A stretch of 45,325 bases of DNA, taken from NCBI RefSeq assembly GCF_002980595.1, contig NZ_PVLQ01000001.1, forward strand, positions 1 to 45,325, given 5' to 3'. The DNA comes from Malikia granosa (lineage in GTDB: Bacteria > Pseudomonadota > Gammaproteobacteria > Burkholderiales > Burkholderiaceae_C). The notes beneath the pieces are model-generated. The model ran no database searches, was not told the DNA's origin, and worked only from the letters and a program-made list of their open reading frames with translations. Shown here in pieces: positions 40,246 to 45,325 of this stretch (positions within the stretch are counted from its first letter, which is position 1; each line of letters starts with the position of its first letter). Position numbers and translations under genes: made by a program.

Positions 40246-41277
40246 ATGTCCACCACCTTGCCCTCCCCCCGCCTGTCCATGCTCGACCTGGTCGCCGTGC
40301 GCCAGGGCAGCAGCGTCGCCGATGCGCTGGCGCTCGCGAGCCGTACCGCCCGGCATGCCGAAAGCCTGGGCTTCGTGCGCTACTGGCTGGCCGAGCACCA
40401 CAACATCCCCGGCGTCGCGAGCTCGGCCACCGCGGTGCTGGTCGGCCATGTCGCGGGCGCGACCGAGCGCATCCGGGTCGGCTCGGGCGGCATCATGCTG
40501 CCCAACCACGCGCCGCTGGTCGTGGCCGAGGCCTTCGGCACCCTGGCCGAGCTGTATCCGGGCCGGATCGACCTAGGCTTGGGCCGCGCGCCCGGCACCG
40601 ATGGCCTGACGATGCGCGCGCTGCGGCGCGACCGGGTCGAGTCGGAAGACGATTTCCCGGCCGATGTCGCCGAGCTGCAGCGCCTGCTCGCGCCGGCCCA
40701 GCCCGGCCAGCGCCTGGTCGCCCTGCCCGGCGCCGGCACCGAGGTGCCGATCTGGCTGCTGGGCTCGAGCCTGTATTCGGCCCGGCTGGCAGCCGAGCGC
40801 GGCCTGCCCTACGCCTTCGCCTCGCATTTCGCGCCGCGCCTGCTGCTGCAGGCGATCGAGCTGTACCGGCAGAACTTCAGGCCCTCGGCCCAGCTCGACC
40901 GGCCCTATGTGATGATCGGCGTGCCGCTGGCGGCAGCACCGACCGACGAGGAAGCCGAATACCTGGCGAGCAGCCATTACCAGCGCGTGCTCGGCATCCT
41001 GAGCAACCAGCGCGGCCTGCTGCCGCCGCCCGATGCGGGCTTCATGGAGCGGCTGCCGGCGCAGCACCGCGCCGCCATCGTCGACTTCCTGGCCGCGGGC
41101 GTGATCGGCGGCCCCGCGACGGTGCGCGAGGGTTTCCTGCGGCTGGCCGAGCTGACCGGCGCCGACGAGCTGATGCTGGTGTGCGACATCCACGACCCGG
41201 CGCTGCGGCTGCGCGCGCTCGACATCGCGGCGCAGGCCTTGGCCGACGCCTTCCCGCAAGCCGCCCTGGCGGCCTGA
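40246..41277 (+). CDS. LLM class flavin-dependent oxidoreductase
   Basis: A 343-residue bacterial-luciferase-like (TIM-barrel) FMN enzyme. Family motifs are [46 protein letters not shown] and [11 protein letters not shown], which match the MsnO8-like single-component monooxygenase group. The substrate is unknown. There is no ribosome-binding site before ATG 40246, and TACAAT lies just upstream, so the mRNA may be leaderless. It ends 12 bases before gspF and probably co-transcribes with it. Confidence 0.92.
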   Translation: MSTTLPSPRLSMLDLVAVRQGSSVADALALASRTARHAESLGFVRYWLAEHHNIPGVASSATAVLVGHVAGATERIRVGSGGIMLPNHAPLVVAEAFGTLAELYPGRIDLGLGRAPGTDGLTMRALRRDRVESEDDFPADVAELQRLLAPAQPGQRLVALPGAGTEVPIWLLGSSLYSARLAAERGLPYAFASHFAPRLLLQAIELYRQNFRPSAQLDRPYVMIGVPLAAAPTDEEAEYLASSHYQRVLGILSNQRGLLPPPDAGFMERLPAQHRAAIVDFLAAGVIGGPATVREGFLRLAELTGADELMLVCDIHDPALRLRALDIAAQALADAFPQAALAA

Positions 41278-41289
41278 GAACGAGAGCTC

Positions 41290-42516
41290 ATGCCCGCCTA
41301 CCGCTACGAAGCCCTGGATGCCGACGGCCGCAGCCAGCAAGGCCTGCTCGAGGCCGATACCGCGCGCGCGGCGCGCGCCCTGCTGCGCCAGCGCGGACTG
41401 ATCCCGCTCGAGATCGCGCCGGCCATGGCCAGCGAGGAGGAGCCAGCCACCGGCTGGAACCGCCAGCTCTGGCGCGCGCGCACCTTCAACGCCAACAGCC
41501 TGTCGGTCTGGACCAGCCAGCTCGCGGGGCTGGTGAGTTCGGGCCTGCAGCTCGAGCGCGCGCTGGCGGCGCTGGCCGACGAGGCCGACCAGCCCGAGCA
41601 GCAGCGCCTGGTCGCCAGCCTGCGCGCCGAGGTGAATGCCGGCTCCAGCTTCGCGCGCGCGCTGGCCCAGCATCCGCGCGAGTTCGACGCCAGCTACCGC
41701 GCGGTGGTCGCTGCGGGCGAACAGGGCGGCCAGCTCGGCGCCGTGCTCGACCGGCTGGCGACTGACCTCGAGGAACGCGAGGCGCTGCGCAACAAGCTGA
41801 TCTCGGCCGCGCTCTACCCCGGCATCGTGACCCTGTTCGCGGTCGTGATCGTGATGTTCCTGATGAGTTATGTCGTGCCCCAGGTCGCCAACGTGTTCGC
41901 CGGCAGCAAGCGCGCGCTGCCCGCTCTAACCGTGGTCATGCTAGGCCTGAGCAATCTGGTGCGGCAATGGGGCTGGCTGCTGGCGCTGCTGCTGGCCGGC
42001 GGCGGGATCGCGCTGGTCCAGGCGCGGCGCAACGACGCCCTGCGCGAGCGCATGGACGCCGGCTGGCTCAAGCTGCCGCTGCTGGGCCGGATCGCGCGCG
42101 GCTACAACGCGGCGCGCTTCGCGGCCACGCTCGCGATGCTGGCCGGTGCCGGCGTGCCCATCCTGCGCGCGCTGCAGACCGCGGCCGAGACGCTGAACAA
42201 CCGCGCGCTGCGCGCCGATGCGCTCGATGCGCTGGTGCTGGTGCGCGAGGGCGCGCCGCTGGCCGGCGCGCTGGCGTCGAAGAAGCGCTTCCCGGGCCTG
42301 ATCTCGATGTTCGCGCGCCTGGGCGAGCAGACCGGCCAGCTGCCGCTCATGCTCGAGCGCGCGGCCGGCCAGCTCAGCGCCGAGGTGCAGCGCCGCGCGC
42401 TGCGCCTGGCCACCCTGCTCGAGCCGCTGCTGATCGTCGTGATGGGCCTGGTGGTGATGCTGATCGTGCTCGCGGTGCTGCTGCCCATCATCCAGCTCAA
42501 TCAGCTCGTGAAGTGA
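41290..42516 (+). CDS. gspF: Type II secretion inner-membrane protein GspF
   Basis: A 408-residue polytopic platform protein. It starts with AYRYEALDADGRSQQGLLEA, the usual GspF N-terminus. It has two homologous cytoplasmic helical domains (SVWTSQLAGLVSSGLQLERAL, then GYNAARFAATLAMLAGAGVP) and three transmembrane segments (about 178-198, 225-243 and 375-400). It interacts with GspE and GspL. Unusually it is separated from gspE by the Bug gene, the peptidase cassette and the monooxygenase, while in most loci D-E-F are adjacent. The sequence looks intact. Confidence 0.95.
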   Translation: MPAYRYEALDADGRSQQGLLEADTARAARALLRQRGLIPLEIAPAMASEEEPATGWNRQLWRARTFNANSLSVWTSQLAGLVSSGLQLERALAALADEADQPEQQRLVASLRAEVNAGSSFARALAQHPREFDASYRAVVAAGEQGGQLGAVLDRLATDLEEREALRNKLISAALYPGIVTLFAVVIVMFLMSYVVPQVANVFAGSKRALPALTVVMLGLSNLVRQWGWLLALLLAGGGIALVQARRNDALRERMDAGWLKLPLLGRIARGYNAARFAATLAMLAGAGVPILRALQTAAETLNNRALRADALDALVLVREGAPLAGALASKKRFPGLISMFARLGEQTGQLPLMLERAAGQLSAEVQRRALRLATLLEPLLIVVMGLVVMLIVLAVLLPIIQLNQLVK

Positions 42517-42566
42517 ATCGCGGCGCTAGGGCTTAAGCTAGCCGGGCCGCCACCCCAGGAGTCCAC

Positions 42567-43463
42567 ATGCCAGCCACCCTAGAAGGCCAGCTCGTCGTCG
42601 CGATCTCGTCCCGGGCGCTGTTCGACTTCGAGCAGGAGAACCTGGTGTTCGAGCAGGGCGACGACCGCGCCTACATGCAGCTGCAGCTCTCGAGGCTGGA
42701 GCAGCCAGCAAAGCCTGGCGTCGCCTTCTCGCTGGTGCGCAAGCTGCTGAGCTTCAACGCGCCCGGCGAACAACGCGTCGAGGTGGTGATCCTGTCGCGC
42801 AACGATCCGGTGTCGGGGCTGCGCGTGTTCCGCTCGGCCCGGCATTACGGCCTGGGCATAGAGCGCGGCGTGTTCACGCGCGGCCAGCCGCCCTGGCGCT
42901 ACCTGCGCCCGCTGCGCGCCAACCTGTTCCTGTCGACGCACCTGAGCGACGTGCGCGCCGCGCTCGACGCCGGCGTGCCGGCGGCCCAGGTCTATCCGCA
43001 ATCGGTGCGCGCCAGCGATGCCCATCCGCACGAGGTGCGCATCGCCTTCGACGGCGACGCGGTGCTGTTCTCGGACGAGGCCGAGCGCATCTACCAGGCC
43101 CAGGGCCTGGGCGCCTTCCAGCAGCACGAGATCGACCGCGCCGACCAGCCGCTGCCGGGCGGCCCGTTCAAGCCGCTGCTCGAGGCGCTGCAGAAGCTGC
43201 AAGATGCTGCCAGCGCCGGCATGCGGCTGCGCACCGCGCTGGTGACGGCGCGCAGCGCACCGGCGCACGAGCGCGCCATCCGCACCCTGATGGACTGGGA
43301 CCTCGCGATCGACGAGGCGATGTTCCTGGGCGGACTGCCCAAGGGCGAGTTCCTGCGCGAGTTCGAGCCCGATTTCTTCTTCGACGACCAGACCGGCCAC
43401 ATCGAATCGGCCGCCCAGCATGTGCCATCCGGCCATGTGGCGTCCGGCATCGCCAACCCCTGA
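42567..43463 (+). CDS. Cytosolic 5'-nucleotidase (NT5C1-like, PF06189 type)
   Basis: A 298-residue protein of the bacterial 5'-nucleotidase family related to vertebrate cytosolic nucleotidase IA. Recognisable parts are LVVAISSRALFDFEQE at the start, VEVVILSRNDPVSGLRVF, the acidic IAFDGDAVLFSDEAE, ALVTARSAPAHERAIRTL and DFFFDDQTGHIESA. Such enzymes dephosphorylate nucleoside monophosphates in the cytoplasm. The start MPATLEGQL follows CAGGAG. It lies 50 bases after gspF and 7 bases before the ABC transporter gene. Confidence 0.93.
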   Translation: MPATLEGQLVVAISSRALFDFEQENLVFEQGDDRAYMQLQLSRLEQPAKPGVAFSLVRKLLSFNAPGEQRVEVVILSRNDPVSGLRVFRSARHYGLGIERGVFTRGQPPWRYLRPLRANLFLSTHLSDVRAALDAGVPAAQVYPQSVRASDAHPHEVRIAFDGDAVLFSDEAERIYQAQGLGAFQQHEIDRADQPLPGGPFKPLLEALQKLQDAASAGMRLRTALVTARSAPAHERAIRTLMDWDLAIDEAMFLGGLPKGEFLREFEPDFFFDDQTGHIESAAQHVPSGHVASGIANP

Positions 43464-43470
43464 AGACCCC

Positions 43471-45213
43471 ATGAGCCTGCTGACCAAGCTGAACCAGTTC
43501 CGCCATTTCGCGGCCCGCGCCTGGGCGCTGTCCGCGCCCTATTTCGGCTCCGACGAGAAATGGAAGGCGCGCGGCCTGCTCGCCGCGATAGTGGCGCTCA
43601 ATCTCGGCGCGGTCTACATGCTGGTGCTGATCAACGAATGGAACCGGGTCTTCTACGACGCGCTGCAGAACAAGAACGCCGAGGTGTTCTGGCAGCAGCT
43701 CGCGCGCTTCACCGGACTGGCCTTCGGCTACATCCTGATCGCGGTCTACCGCTTCTACCTGACCCAACTGCTCGAGATCCGCTGGCGCGCCTGGATGACG
43801 GCCCATGTGATGGGGCGCTGGCTCGGCCACAAGGCCTTCTACCGGCTCGAGCTGATGCGCTTCACGCGCGAGAACGAGCGCCTGCCCGACAACCCCGACC
43901 AGCGCATCCAGGAGGACCTGGGGCTGTTCACCTCGTCGGCGGTGGGCCTGAGCATGGGCCTGCTCAACGCGGCCGTCACGCTGGCGAGCTTCGTCGGCAT
44001 CCTGTGGGGGCTGTCGGGCAGCTTCGGCTTCCATTTCAACGGCAGCGACTGGAACATCCCCGGCTTCATGGTCTGGATGGCGGTGATCTATGCCTTGGTC
44101 GGCAGCGTGCTGACCCACTACATCGGCCGACCGCTGATCGGGCTGAACTTCGAGCAGCAAAAGCGCGAGGCCGATTTCCGGCATCACCTGGTGCGGGTGC
44201 GCGAGTACAGCGAGGCGATCGCGCTCGATCGCGGCGAGCCGGTCGAGCAGCGCCAGCTCGGTGGCCATTTCGGCGCCGTGCTGAAGAACTACCTGGCGCT
44301 GATCAAGGCGCAGAAGCGCCTGACCTGGTTCACCGTCGGTTTCGGCCAGGCGGCGGTGGTGTTCCCGTTCGTGGTGGCGGCGCCGCGCTTCTTCAGCGGC
44401 GCGATCCAGCTCGGCGAACTGATGCAGATCGCCTCGGCCTTCGGCCGGGTGCAGGATGCGCTGTCCTGGTTCGTCGACAACTACGACGCGCTGGCGCGCT
44501 GGCGCGCGACCACCGACCGTCTGACCGGCTTCGAGGACAGCCTGCGCAGCGCCAACGGCCAGGACTTGCTCGGCGCCAGCGCCGGCGACGAGCTGCGGCT
44601 GGAGCAGCTGACCCTGTCGCTGCCGGACGGCCGCGTGCTGCTGCAGGGCGAGGGCCTGGCGCTGCGCCCGGGCGACAGCGTGCTGCTGCAGGGTCCGTCG
44701 GGCAGCGGCAAGTCATCGCTGTTCCGCACCCTGGCCGGCATCTGGCCCTATGCCCAGGGCCGCATCGGGCTGCCGGCCGGCTTCGAGCAGGACGCGATGT
44801 TCCTGCCGCAGCGGCCCTATTTCCCGACCGGGCGGTTGCGCGACGCGCTGGCCTACCCGGCGGCGGCCGAACGCTACAGCGACGCCGAGCTGCGGCAGGC
44901 GCTGCGCGACGCGCTGCTGCCGCAGCTGACCGACCGGCTCGACGACGAGGATGCCTGGGGCCAGAAGCTCTCGGGCGGCGAGCAGCAGCGCCTCGCGGTG
45001 GCGCGCGCGCTGCTCAAGAAGCCGCGCTGGCTGTTCGCCGACGAGGCCACCAGCGCGCTCGATGCGGCGGCCGAGCTCGAGATCTACGGCAAGCTGCGCG
45101 CGCTGGTGCGCGACAGCGGCGGCGCGCTGGTGTCGATCGCGCACCGCCCCTCGGTGGCCGCCTTCCATGAGCGACAGTGGACGGTCGAGGCCTCGGGCCG
45201 GCTGGCGGGCTAG
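43471..45213 (+). CDS. ABC transporter permease/ATPase of the SbmA/BacA-YddA type
   Basis: A 580-residue fused inner-membrane protein and ATPase. The N-terminal half matches the SbmA/BacA-like membrane domain (INEWNRVFYDALQNKNAEVFW, then RWRAWMTAHVMGRWL, NPDQRIQED and LTWFTVGFGQ). The ATPase half has Walker A GPSGSGKSS (about 408-416), signature LSGGEQQRLAVARALL (about 500-515), Walker B LFADEATSALD and H-loop IAHR. Relatives export or import peptides, fatty acids or cobalamin. The TAG stop at 45211-45213 lies exactly where IS-like DNA begins, so the last base of the stop may come from the element. Confidence 0.94.
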   Translation: MSLLTKLNQFRHFAARAWALSAPYFGSDEKWKARGLLAAIVALNLGAVYMLVLINEWNRVFYDALQNKNAEVFWQQLARFTGLAFGYILIAVYRFYLTQLLEIRWRAWMTAHVMGRWLGHKAFYRLELMRFTRENERLPDNPDQRIQEDLGLFTSSAVGLSMGLLNAAVTLASFVGILWGLSGSFGFHFNGSDWNIPGFMVWMAVIYALVGSVLTHYIGRPLIGLNFEQQKREADFRHHLVRVREYSEAIALDRGEPVEQRQLGGHFGAVLKNYLALIKAQKRLTWFTVGFGQAAVVFPFVVAAPRFFSGAIQLGELMQIASAFGRVQDALSWFVDNYDALARWRATTDRLTGFEDSLRSANGQDLLGASAGDELRLEQLTLSLPDGRVLLQGEGLALRPGDSVLLQGPSGSGKSSLFRTLAGIWPYAQGRIGLPAGFEQDAMFLPQRPYFPTGRLRDALAYPAAAERYSDAELRQALRDALLPQLTDRLDDEDAWGQKLSGGEQQRLAVARALLKKPRWLFADEATSALDAAAELEIYGKLRALVRDSGGALVSIAHRPSVAAFHERQWTVEASGRLAG

Positions 45214-45325
45214 GGCCTGTTAACGCAAGTTGACAAGGCAGTGGACTTGGCTCGAAACTGTTGCGATGCAACTGACTCGCGAGCAATTCGAACAGATCGC
45301 TCCGCTGCTGCCACGCCAGCGGGGC
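45213..45325 (+). mobile_element. Left end of an IS5-family-like insertion sequence (cut by window edge)
   Basis: GGGCCTGTTAACGC at 45213-45226 resembles the terminal inverted repeat of IS427/IS5-group elements, which usually insert at TA or TNA. It begins inside or directly after the transporter's TAG stop, with TA as possible target site. A TTGACA-like hexamer (45230-45235) could be part of the transposase promoter. The right end is outside the window, so the duplication cannot be checked. Confidence 0.6.
45266..45325 (+). CDS. N-terminus of an IS5-family-like transposase (3' end outside window)
   Basis: ATG 45266 opens a frame of 20 visible codons, starting M-Q-L-T-R-E-Q-F-E-Q-I and then A-P-L-L-P. 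This matches the characteristic opening of IS5-family (DUF4096/PF13340-type) transposases. It runs off the right edge. No strong ribosome-binding site is seen. Whether the element is intact cannot be judged. Confidence 0.72.
   Translation, partial: MQLTREQFEQIAPLLPRQRG

Noticed and set aside
1-45325. CRISPR array, tRNA or rRNA genes, integrase or prophage structure
   Set aside because: No regularly spaced repeats, cloverleaf or rRNA sequence was noticed. The only tandem array is the three 9-mers at 23985-24011, and the only mobile element is the IS at the right edge.

Overview
The window is GC-rich (roughly two-thirds G+C by eye) with densely packed genes on both strands. It looks like a chromosomal segment of a betaproteobacterium, most likely order Burkholderiales. 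Supporting signs are ribF-ileS-lspA in a row, a type II secretion (T2SS) locus with gspC divergent from gspG-H-I-J-K-L-M-N-D-E, a Bug-type (TctC) periplasmic binding protein, a Coq7-type hydroxylase, and GTG/TTG starts with ATGA-type gene overlaps. The assignment rests on gene content, not on a marker gene.

Left part (1-4137), accessory: the 3' end of an FG-GAP/VCBS-like repeat protein, then a three-gene plus-strand cluster. The first gene fuses an alpha/beta-hydrolase (Ser222, probable Asp287, His325) to a propeptide-like segment and a subtilisin-type peptidase (Asp485, His531, Ser741). The second reads as a circularly permuted Amidase_3 (N-acetylmuramoyl-L-alanine amidase) domain. The third is a secreted GerMN-domain protein.

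Middle part (4147-25605), mostly housekeeping and metabolism: ABM monooxygenase, ribF, ileS, lspA, an FGE-like lipoprotein, a minus-strand trio (quinone oxidoreductase, MaoC, glycosyltransferase-like), two small envelope proteins, two EamA transporters, a four-gene overlapping minus operon ending the TatD / hypoxanthine-DNA glycosylase / spermidine synthase-like / EamA run, an SDR, a DUF2189 protein, coq7 and osmC. A well-formed candidate small RNA with its own promoter and intrinsic terminator lies between osmC and a periplasmic molybdopterin-type domain protein. That protein is paired with a GGDEF-EAL protein. ilvA follows.

Right part (25690-45325): the T2SS locus, whose gspF lies 5.8 kb away from gspE. 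The intervening DNA holds an orphan Bug receptor, a four-gene minus-strand cassette and a flavin-dependent monooxygenase. The cassette encodes a SARP-like C-terminal winged-helix regulator, a cytoplasmic papain-like (C1A) peptidase with a Cys-rich tail, a small CGCKCG acidic protein, and a chagasin-type (I42) cysteine-peptidase inhibitor. An intrinsic terminator lies just ahead of the inhibitor gene. After gspF come a cytosolic 5'-nucleotidase and an SbmA/YddA-like ABC transporter. The window ends in the first codons of an IS5-like transposase that abuts the transporter's stop codon.

The two best candidates for undescribed biology are the hydrolase-subtilase / permuted-amidase / GerMN cluster and the regulator / papain / Cys-rich protein / chagasin cassette. 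Neither has an evident known function in the window. All functional statements for them are inference from domain motifs.
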